From the NCBI GenBank assembly GCA_964523675.1, contig CAZFZT010000027.1, positions 1 to 37,962 of the forward strand: 37,962 nt of DNA. The letters are read 5' to 3'. The position numbers and the translations under genes are program-made. Shown here in pieces: positions 23,156 through 30,315 of this stretch (position 1 is the stretch's first letter; each line of letters starts with the position of its first letter). The notes beneath the pieces were generated by a model. The model saw only the letters and a program-made list of their open reading frames with translations. It was not told the origin of the DNA and made no database searches. The DNA is from CAZFZT01 sp964523675. GTDB taxonomy: Bacteria > Planctomycetota > Phycisphaerae > Phycisphaerales > SM1A02.

Positions 23156-24262
23156 TCACACCCCCAACGGCTCAAACTCCAAATTGTGCGCCTCCGCCAC
23201 CGGCTGGTTCGTCAGCACGCCTCGGTTCGTGTTGATGGCGTCCTTGAAGTGAACATCCTTCTTCGCGAGGGCATCTGCCCCGTGCTGAGCGAGTTTCAAC
23301 ACCCACGGCAGTGTGGCGTTGGTGAGGGCCTGCGTGGAGGTGCGCGCGACCGCGCCGGGCATGTTGCCGACGCAGTAGTGGACGACGCCATCGACGGTGT
23401 AAATGGGATTCGAGTGCGTGGTGACCTTCGCGGTTTCGACGCAGCCGCCCTGGTCGATGGCGACATCGACGATGACGGAGCCGGGCTTCATGTGCTGCAG
23501 GTCTTCGCGGCTGATGAGGCGCGGCGCCTTCGCCCCCGGTACGAGAACCGCGCCAATGACGAGGTCTGCCCAGTTGAGGTGTTCGCGAATGGCTTGCGGA
23601 TCGGAGTAGATGGTCTTGACGTTGGGCGGCATCCACTCGCCGAGTTCGCGCATGCGGTCGATGTTGATCTCCATGATGACGACATCCGCGCCCATGCCGG
23701 CTGCGACGCGGGCAGCGCATGTGCCGACGACGCCGCCCCCCAGAATGAGCACGTGGCCGGGCTCAACTCCAGGGACGCCGCCCAGCAACACGCCGAGGCC
23801 GCCTTGCGGTCGTTCGAGGTACTTCGCGCCTTCCTGGACTGAGAGTTTGCCTGCGATTTCGCTCATGGGGGTGAGCAGGGGCAGGTAGCCGCGTTTGTCG
23901 GTGAGCGTTTCGTAAGCGACGGCGATGCACTTGGACTCGAGGCAGCCGATGGTGAGGTCCTTGTCGGCTGCGAAGTGGAAGTAGGTGAAGACGGTCTGGT
24001 TCTCCCTGATGAGGGCCACTTCCTGCGGCTGGGGCTCTTTGACCTTGACGATCATTTCGGCCTTGGCCCAGACTTCCTCGACGGATGGAACCAGGGTGGC
24101 CCCGGCTGCGTCATACTGTTCGTCAGGGAATCCACTGCCCACGCCCGCTCCCTGCTGCACATAGACCGTGTGGCCACGCTGCACGAGCATTTCCGCGCCG
24201 ACCGGGCGCATACCGACGCGATATTCATCCTTTTTGACTTCAGTGGGCACGCCGACGATCAT
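23156..24262 (-). CDS. ald: Alanine dehydrogenase
   Basis: L-alanine + NAD+ + H2O to pyruvate + NH4+ + NADH; 368 residues, the normal length. The N-terminus MIVGVPTEVKKDEYRVGMRP holds the substrate-binding Arg, KVKEP the catalytic Lys, and TYFHFA the catalytic His. The NAD Rossmann loop is LILGGGVVGTCAARVAAGMG, and DVAIDQGGC carries the Asp of the active site. AGGAG lies 9 nt before the ATG. It is a single-gene unit facing the Mrr-like island and diverges from the interrupted secreted-protein gene. Confidence 0.95.
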   Translation of the reverse strand: MIVGVPTEVKKDEYRVGMRPVGAEMLVQRGHTVYVQQGAGVGSGFPDEQYDAAGATLVPSVEEVWAKAEMIVKVKEPQPQEVALIRENQTVFTYFHFAADKDLTIGCLESKCIAVAYETLTDKRGYLPLLTPMSEIAGKLSVQEGAKYLERPQGGLGVLLGGVPGVEPGHVLILGGGVVGTCAARVAAGMGADVVIMEINIDRMRELGEWMPPNVKTIYSDPQAIREHLNWADLVIGAVLVPGAKAPRLISREDLQHMKPGSVIVDVAIDQGGCVETAKVTTHSNPIYTVDGVVHYCVGNMPGAVARTSTQALTNATLPWVLKLAQHGADALAKKDVHFKDAINTNRGVLTNQPVAEAHNLEFEPLGV

Positions 24263-24478
24263 TGAAACTTTCTCCTGCTGCAGAAGTGGTGCGGCGCAAC
24301 GCTGGCCGCGCTGGACGCGGCATGATACCGCTTTACCATGCGTACAGGTGGGGCGGGCGCGGCGGATCGAGCCGAATTCGCGTGCTCATCTGGGGCAATG
24401 GATCAAATCTGTTACGATGCTCAGTTCAGCTCAGCGGCTGCGTAGCCGCACTGATGATGACCAAGGAATGCCTTCACC

Positions 24479-25966
24479 ATGATTCGCCTTCAGCCAATCG
24501 CTCCTGCACGAATCGCACTCGCACTTCTCACGCTCATTCTGACCACGGCAGCACCGGCTCAGGAACGTGCAGCGGTGCACACCGTTCAGGATGTGCTCGA
24601 CCGACTCAATGCCGGTCCCAGCGTTTCCGGCCGGTAATCCGCAAAGATTTACAAAGTCCTCTTTTACGCCTACCGGAAGATGACTCGGCCGTCCGCGCCC
24701 ATCAGCGCAGAGTTCAACATGACGACGATCCATCCCGGCATGCGGAACTGGGAGGATGTCGCAGGTTGGGCTGAGTCAAACACGCACATGGCACAAGCGA
24801 TTCGCGAGTGCAAGGAACGCAGCATTCTTGGGCTGCCCTATGGCCGCGGAGGTGTTGATCAGCGCTACATCAGCGAAGGGTTGATCGCTGATCTTGCGCC
24901 GGACGATGATCTGAGACGTTCGCAGTTTCCATACCTCGATGCGGCTGACGTGAAGGCGGCCTATGTGACGGCCGAGGTGTACCGGCTGATGGAAGCGGGG
25001 CAGGTGCGTGACGCTCTTGATCTTGCGGTTGCGCATTTATTCGTTGCGCGGCAGTATTGTGATCGTGAAATGCAGGTTGAGAAGACGCGCAGCGTCCAAG
25101 TGCTCATCGATGCGCTGGCAAACCTCCGGGACGTCTTCTACAAGTACCGCGAATCCATTTCGCAGCAGCAGCTCACGCGCATTGCGGTGGCGGAGATTCC
25201 GTTCCTGCGGCCGGACCGCAATCACCTCTTTATGCCTGAAGGCGATCGCTGGGTGGCCGAGGTCTTGATTCGCAGCGTATATCGAGATGACCAGCCAGAT
25301 GAAGTGGACCCTCGTAAGCTTGCCGACACATTCGCAGCGGTTCAGGCGCGCGAAGCGCCGCTGACGAGGTTTGGAGCTGCGCGGCGGTGGGAGCATGTGG
25401 GCTATAGCGCCCACGGCAGCTTGACCGCATCGCTTGAGCGGCTGCGTCTTGTGTATGACGACTGGTGGCGGCGATGGCGCGTGCAGGAGTACGACCCGAT
25501 CCTCTCGATTCAGACGCAATTCGAGCGCACAAACAAAGTGCGTTATGCAGCGGTGATCTACGCGATGCGCGACCTCGCGGATCTGTTCAACCTGCGTCGC
25601 GAGCTGATCGTCGCCGTCAACGGCACCGCACTCTCCGCCGGCATTTGCGCCTACCACAACTACTACGGCGAATACCCGACGTTTATCAGCATGATTTATG
25701 GCCAGTTCGCTCGAAAAATTTCCGATCTGGACGCGTATGACCGCCAATTCGGCGCGCTGATTTATCTGCTGCGGGATTCGCGTGTTTCGATCGACGCGCC
25801 GGCCGGGCGGATCTGGCTGGAGCCGAATGTGGGGATTCTGTACTCGAAGGGACAGAATCACTCAGATGATGTTGGGCAACGCCATACAGATGACGGCCGG
25901 GTTGGCGACATTGTTCTGTGGCCGCCGATCAAGGCGATTTCGCGCGAGCAGGGATTGCTGCATTAG
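24479..25966 (+). pseudogene. Secreted protein gene interrupted by an in-frame TAA
   Basis: Reading from ATG 24479, one frame runs 495 codons to 25966 with a single TAA at 24635-24637 (codon 53). Codons 1-28 encode a signal peptide (ALALLTLILTTAAPAQ); the sequence before the stop (TVQDVLDRLNAGPSVSGR) and after it (SAKIYKVLFYAYRKMTRP) reads as one continuous protein. The downstream part is a helical, Arg-rich protein with LYDDWWRRWRVQEYDP and YAVIYAMRDLADLFNLR; I recognise no family. The simplest view is a recent nonsense change from CAA, AAA or GAA, or a sequencing error. Re-initiation at ATG 24680 would give a 428-residue cytosolic product without a signal peptide. Upstream signals are weak: AAGGA 11 nt before the ATG and TACGAT at 24413-24418. 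Confidence 0.7.
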
Positions 25967-26079
25967 TCATCGCCGCTTGACACCTCGCGCGTGACTTTGT
26001 TGAGTGTACGGCGCCACCGCAACGCGGCAGTGCTGTCCCGTTGGCATATTCACCCTTTGAACCGGCTATCATCCGATTC

Positions 26080-27063
26080 ATGCCCCAACAAGACGAAGTG
26101 CAGAGACTCATCATCATCGGCAGCGGTCCTGCGGGTTGGACTGCTGCCATTTATGCCGCTCGCGCCAACCTCGATCCGGTGTGTTATGTTGGCGTCCCGA
26201 AGCAGAATCCTGCTCCAGTTCTGCCCGGCGGACAGTTGATGCTGACGACCGAGGTGGAGAATTATCCGGGGTTCCCGGAAGGGATCACCGGTCCGGAGAT
26301 GATGGCACTCTTTCAGAAGCAGGCGGAGCGATTTGGCACCAAGGTCGTTCATGAAGACATCGATCGTTGCGACTTTTCGCAGCGGCCGTATGCACTGCAT
26401 ACATCAGCAGGCCAAACAGTTCGAGCTCACGCGGTCATCATCGCCACCGGCGCGACCGCGAACTGGCTCGGGCTCGAAAATGAATTGCGGCTGGCGACTT
26501 CGGGTGGCGGGGTGAGTGCGTGCGCAGTCTGCGATGGCGCATTGCCCATCTTCCGTGGTCAGCCGCTGGCTGTTGTCGGCGGGGGAGACACTGCGATGGA
26601 AGAGGCGAGTTATCTGACGAAGTTCGGCTCCACCGTGTACATCATTCATCGTCGCGACGAGTTCCGAGCTTCGAAGGTGATGCAGGAGCGCGTGCTCAAG
26701 GAGCCGAACGTCAAGGTCCTGTGGAACAAAGTCGTGGTCGATGTGGGCGGTCAGGACATGGTCGAGAACGTCCGGCTGAAAGACACAGTCACGGGTGAGT
26801 CGTCAGTCCTGCAGATCAAGGGCCTTTTCATCGCCATTGGCCATACTCCTGCGACGGCGTTCCTTCGCGAAAGCGGGCTGGAGTTCGATGAAAGCGGTTA
26901 CATTCTGCTGCGGGAACGAGGCAGCCGCACGAACATTGACGGCGTCTTTGCGGCAGGTGATGTGGCAGATCACACCTATCGTCAGGCGGTCACTGCTGCC
27001 GGAATGGGTTGTCAAGCAGCCCTCGATGCTGAACGGTGGCTGGCTGAACAGGGGCTGCATTAG
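26080..27063 (+). CDS. trxB: Thioredoxin reductase
   Basis: NADPH-dependent flavoprotein that reduces thioredoxin, cytosolic; 327 residues. The FAD site is IIIGSGPAGWTAA (11-23), the NADPH site VVGGGDTAMEEA (165-176), and the redox-active cysteines are C148 and C151 in CAVCDG (the usual form is CATCDG). The C-terminal GVFAAGDVADHTYRQAVTAA binds FAD. TATCAT (26067-26072) lies 7 nt before ATG 26080 and there is no Shine-Dalgarno site. It probably supplies electrons to thioredoxin for the fRMsr enzyme upstream in the window. It converges on rpmB with a hairpin between. Confidence 0.94.
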   Translation: MPQQDEVQRLIIIGSGPAGWTAAIYAARANLDPVCYVGVPKQNPAPVLPGGQLMLTTEVENYPGFPEGITGPEMMALFQKQAERFGTKVVHEDIDRCDFSQRPYALHTSAGQTVRAHAVIIATGATANWLGLENELRLATSGGGVSACAVCDGALPIFRGQPLAVVGGGDTAMEEASYLTKFGSTVYIIHRRDEFRASKVMQERVLKEPNVKVLWNKVVVDVGGQDMVENVRLKDTVTGESSVLQIKGLFIAIGHTPATAFLRESGLEFDESGYILLRERGSRTNIDGVFAAGDVADHTYRQAVTAAGMGCQAALDAERWLAEQGLH

Positions 27064-27083
27064 CCAGGCCGTTCCAAAAGCGA

Positions 27084-27107
27084 ACGAAGCGGCTTTCGCC
27101 GCTTCGT
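27084..27107. terminator. Bidirectional hairpin between trxB and rpmB
   Basis: Perfect 10-bp stem (27084-27093 with 27098-27107) with a TTTC loop. On the minus strand it is followed by TCGCTTTTGG, on the plus strand by ATTGAAATT. It is well placed to end both convergent genes. Confidence 0.75.
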
Positions 27108-27130
27108 ATTGAAATTCGCTTCTGGTCGGA

Positions 27131-27397
27131 TTACCCCTTTTGTTGTCGGGTGTAGCCGTACTTGCGTTTGAGCGGCTTGATGACGAGCCCCTGCTTGATC
27201 GCACGCGTCGATGCCTTGATGCGCTGCGGCTTGCCGTCGATCATTGCCGTTACGTCCTGGAGGTTCGGCTTAAAGGTGCGCTTGGAGCACGCGGTCATTT
27301 TAAGACCGATGCCGCCGAGGTACTTGGCGCGGCCGCGATAGCGGATTCGGTTGCCGGTTCTGGTTCTGGCTCCGGTGAAATGACAGACGCGAGGCAT
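27131..27397 (-). CDS. rpmB: 50S ribosomal protein L28
   Basis: Large-subunit ribosomal protein bL28, 88 residues, basic. The N-terminus MPRVCHFTGARTRTGNRIRY corresponds to the family start (CxxTGK-x-P-x-x-GN), followed by RTFKPNLQDVTAMIDGKPQR, which is the NLQ region. A Gly/Lys-rich insert (RAKYLGGIGLKMTACSKR) makes it longer than the roughly 77-residue E. coli protein. AAGGA lies 10 nt before ATG 27397 and TATAAG upstream is a plausible -10 box. The cysteine pair typical of zinc-binding L28 forms is not complete. Confidence 0.93.
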   Translation of the reverse strand: MPRVCHFTGARTRTGNRIRYRGRAKYLGGIGLKMTACSKRTFKPNLQDVTAMIDGKPQRIKASTRAIKQGLVIKPLKRKYGYTRQQKG

Positions 27398-27586
27398 GAG
27401 GGGCGATCCTTTCTTATAAATCAATCGAGCCGAGCGGTTCGGCCGACGAGGGCAATTCGAGGGGCACCAAGTATAGCAATCCCGTGGGCTATGGCAAGGG
27501 CTCATATCGACGGAGTGGGGAGTCGAATCTAGCGACGCACCCAAACGCTTCGCTTAGGATCGGTGGGCGAATGAAGGAGCTTGGCC

Positions 27587-27754
27587 ATGATCTGGCGTCT
27601 CTTCCGCAGAAACAAGCGTTCCAGTACGCACACAGAGCAGGATCTGCGACGAGCTGCCACAGCCCGGGAGGCCAAACGGGATCGCCAGCCGCGCAACCGA
27701 GAGCAGGTGAACCGTAATCCTGAGACCGATCCAGCGAAACCCACGGACAATTGA
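27587..27754 (+). CDS. Small highly charged protein, 55 residues, unknown
   Basis: A 55-residue frame with a very good AAGGAG 8 nt before its ATG. The product starts MIWRLFRRNKRSS, an amphipathic basic and aromatic N-terminus, and continues as a charged, disordered chain (EAKRDRQPRNREQVNRNPET) ending DPAKPTDN. The N-terminus could lie on the membrane surface. It stands convergent to the four-helix membrane protein gene, 19 bp apart. I recognise no family; the ribosome binding site is the main support. Confidence 0.55.
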   Translation: MIWRLFRRNKRSSTHTEQDLRRAATAREAKRDRQPRNREQVNRNPETDPAKPTDN

Positions 27755-27773
27755 CCGGGTGGTCTCAGCCGCG

Positions 27774-28499
27774 TTACTCTGGCTCATTGCCATGTCGCAT
27801 GGCTCCGCCGACACCGCCGGTGGTTTCGCGCAGGTTTGCAGGCGAGGCGAGATAACCGCCAAAGCCGGCCGCTGCGACGCCAAGCAAGAGCGCGAAGAAT
27901 GTCCACCATGCGGCGGCCGTCGCTCCGAGATCGCTCTGATCGGACTGCTGTTCGTTTGTCGCCTGCTGTCCATCGACCTGGAGGCCGACGCGCTCGGGCA
28001 CATCGACCCCGATCTGCATCTGACTCTGATCCGCCCGGACATGGACAAGCTCCTCGACGATGCCGGACATGGGGCCGGCCGCGACCACACCGCCTAGCCA
28101 ACCGATGAGGACGATGCTTACCGCGGTAGCGAGGCACCATGTCATGATGCCGTGCATTGCGCTGTGGAAGGGATGGCGGATGTATGAAAAGCGCCCCGCA
28201 ACATATCCGCCGATGAAGAGCGAGACAAGAGCAGTGATCAGCCACCAGATACCGGCCATGACGGCAAGCCCTTCACCGGCCGTCACTGGCGCCAAACTCA
28301 GGCCAATAGCCAGTCCTAACACAACGAGGAGCGACTGCACTGCCATGGCGACAACCGACCCGGCAATGAGCGCGCCCCAAGAAAGCCGCGCCACCGCGGC
28401 CGGAACGATGCCTGACTGCGCGGCATACGGGGATGTCGCTGTTTGGGGGAGACGCCCGATCTGTGTTTCAACGACCTCTACTCGTGATTCTTGAATCAT
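27774..28499 (-). CDS. Small integral membrane protein, four predicted helices
   Basis: 241 residues. The helices are near 36-70 (LSWGALIAGSVVAMAVQSLLVVLG-type, glycine-rich), 80-103 (IWWLITALVSLFIGGYVAGR), 115-142 and 205-225 (WWTFFALLLGVAAAGFGGYLA). The fold resembles YrzE/TIGR04086-like or PhnA-like envelope proteins, with conserved SWGALIAG and GGYVAGRF glycine turns and an extracytoplasmic loop (EELVHVRADQSQMQIGVDVP). AAGGAG lies 7 nt before ATG 28499. It diverges from a BON-domain lipoprotein gene; both suggest envelope maintenance, which is inference. Confidence 0.65.
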   Translation of the reverse strand: MIQESRVEVVETQIGRLPQTATSPYAAQSGIVPAAVARLSWGALIAGSVVAMAVQSLLVVLGLAIGLSLAPVTAGEGLAVMAGIWWLITALVSLFIGGYVAGRFSYIRHPFHSAMHGIMTWCLATAVSIVLIGWLGGVVAAGPMSGIVEELVHVRADQSQMQIGVDVPERVGLQVDGQQATNEQQSDQSDLGATAAAWWTFFALLLGVAAAGFGGYLASPANLRETTGGVGGAMRHGNEPE

Positions 28500-28685
28500 G
28501 GCCCAATCTCCTTGATGGGAAAGGATCGCTTGCCAAACTGCTTGCTCTTGCTCCCATTCTCTCTTTCACGCTATGTCGTTGAGCATGTGCTCGATATGGT
28601 TTTTCTTCCCTAATCGAACGCCTACAGGAAACCAGTACGGCTGACCCCGCTGATCACTGTGATGTTCCTATGGTGCGGCCGTGCC

Positions 28686-29210
28686 ATGTCGGCGACCCTG
28701 AATGGGATGAACCTCGTGCACAACACATTGCTGGGCATGGCATTAGGTCTGGCCGCTCTGGTGCCGAGTGGTTGCGATCTTGATCCCACGAATGGACCGC
28801 CCGACGGCCCGGTCGCTCCGGAGACGACGCCACCGCTTGCCGGCAATGCCGAAGGCACCATTGCCATTTCAGATTCTCCTCCCAAGGAACCGGCCCCTAT
28901 GCCGGATGAGCACGCTCAAGACGGTGCTGCACCAGTGGCGGTCAGCGAATCGGCGCAGCCAACACACAAAGACGCGCAGGCAGCGGAGAGTTCAGACGAA
29001 CAGATCACCGAACAGATTCGGCAGCACATTCGAAGCGATCTCTGGCTTTCACCATCGGCTCGGATGATGCGCATCTCAACCTATGACGGAATTGTGACAC
29101 TTCGCGGCGTGGTGGAGAGCGAAGATGAGCGTCTTGTTGTGAAGCACATCGTACGGGAGGTTGAAGGCGTCCGCGAAATCATCGATGAGATTGAAGTTCC
29201 TGGCGACTGA
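28686..29210 (+). CDS. BON-domain lipoprotein
   Basis: 174 residues from ATG 28686. A hydrophobic leader (TLLGMALGLAALVPSGC) ends in an imperfect lipobox with Cys at about residue 30, then comes a long Pro/Ala/Glu-rich linker. The C-terminal 65 residues form one BON domain: ITEQIRQHIRSDLWLS, then STYDGIVTLRGVVES and VREVEGVREIIDEIEV, the alpha-beta-beta-alpha-beta pattern seen in OsmY and DolP. BON proteins bind phospholipid and serve envelope stress. TATGGT (28669-28674) lies 11 nt before this ATG. Upstream GTG/ATG (28659/28662) and downstream ATG 28707 are other possible starts. Confidence 0.78.
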   Translation: MSATLNGMNLVHNTLLGMALGLAALVPSGCDLDPTNGPPDGPVAPETTPPLAGNAEGTIAISDSPPKEPAPMPDEHAQDGAAPVAVSESAQPTHKDAQAAESSDEQITEQIRQHIRSDLWLSPSARMMRISTYDGIVTLRGVVESEDERLVVKHIVREVEGVREIIDEIEVPGD

Positions 29211-29257
29211 TCAGTTTAAGAACCCAGTAAGACGATGCAAACAAAAGAGGAGATCCG

Positions 29258-29491
29258 ATGGCGCGATGTGAAACGTGCGGCAATGACTATGACAAGGCGT
29301 TTGAGATCGTGCGCGACGGAGAGCGGCACGTCTTCGATAGTTTCGAATGCGCTATAGAAGCCATGGCTCCTCGATGCGCCCATTGCGGCACACGAGTCAT
29401 CGGCCACGGCGTCGAAGCTGGAGGCGAGGTATTCTGCTGCGTTCACTGCGCGAAGCATGAGGGGGTCACATCCCTTCGTGATCGTGGATAG
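29258..29491 (+). CDS. Small cysteine-rich zinc-binding protein
   Basis: 77 residues with cysteines arranged CETCG near the start, SFECAIEAM in the middle, then CAHCG and CCVHCAKHEG at the end. The pattern is YHS/metallothionein-like and can hold two zinc ions; the phrase HVFDSFECAIEAMAPRC is typical of a widespread small family with no settled function. AGAGGAG lies 7 nt before the ATG. It follows the BON lipoprotein gene by 47 bp on the same strand and may be co-transcribed. Confidence 0.7.
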   Translation: MARCETCGNDYDKAFEIVRDGERHVFDSFECAIEAMAPRCAHCGTRVIGHGVEAGGEVFCCVHCAKHEGVTSLRDRG

Positions 29492-29689
29492 GAGCGACTG
29501 CCAGTGCAGATCCAGCGGCTCCACGTCACCCCTTGCAGGTTGCGTGAGTGCCGCGGAGCGCGAGTGGTTGAACGCCGAGCGGTCGACTCTGGGCCTCAGT
29601 TGAGCGGATTGAACTCCGGATGGCAGCGGTATCGCCCTGCTATCATGTGGTCCATTACTGATGACTTGGAAACGATCGAGGAGGAACTT

Positions 29690-30214
29690 ATGACGACTAC
29701 TCTCGGAGCCCATGCCACCGCCGCCTCATGGTTGAGTGATCCTCTGCGTTCAACCCTGCGTTATGCAGAGCTCCTTGCGGAGGATATCCCGGCGGAATCA
29801 TTTCATGACATGCCGCATCCGACGATGAATCATCCGGCGTTCTGTTTCGGCCATCTTTCGCTTTACCCTGACAAGGTTCTGAAGCTACTTGGCAAGAACG
29901 AACTGGTTGTCGAGAAGGAGGGATGGGCGGAACTGTTTGACGCACCCGCGCCATGTGTCTCCCAGGACGGCCGATACCCCGGCAAGGAGGAGATCATGGC
30001 GCACTTCATCCATCGCAACCAGACGCTGCTTGAGCTGTTGCCACAGACGACGGACGACGTATTTCGGCGGCAAAACCCCTTTGAAGGCCGTTTTCGAGAG
30101 ATGTTTCCGACGATCGGCAGCGCAGTGAACTTCATCGTCAACAGCCACAACATGCTGCACCTTGGCCAGGTGAGCGCCTGGCGTCGGGCGGTTGGTTTGC
30201 CGGCAGTGATGTAA
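29690..30214 (+). CDS. DinB-like four-helix protein
   Basis: 174 residues of the DinB/YfiT-like metal-binding four-helix bundle. Putative ligands are the His of NHPAFCFGHL near residue 45-53 and the paired His of HNMLHLGQVSAWRR near the C-terminus, giving the three-His pattern. The end AWRRAVGLP is family-typical. Such proteins include thiol-dependent transferases; the substrate is not readable here. GGAGG stands 6 nt before ATG 29690, which excludes the longer open frame upstream. TATCAT at 29640-29645 is a plausible -10 box. Confidence 0.8.
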   Translation: MTTTLGAHATAASWLSDPLRSTLRYAELLAEDIPAESFHDMPHPTMNHPAFCFGHLSLYPDKVLKLLGKNELVVEKEGWAELFDAPAPCVSQDGRYPGKEEIMAHFIHRNQTLLELLPQTTDDVFRRQNPFEGRFREMFPTIGSAVNFIVNSHNMLHLGQVSAWRRAVGLPAVM

Positions 30215-30315
30215 CCGACACGGCTCCGAACGGTACAACTTGTGCAGACGCTCGACCAGAGAGTCTGGTGTGAGATGCTCAGCCCGTAATTGCCCGCCCA
30301 TCAGGAATCCGAAAC

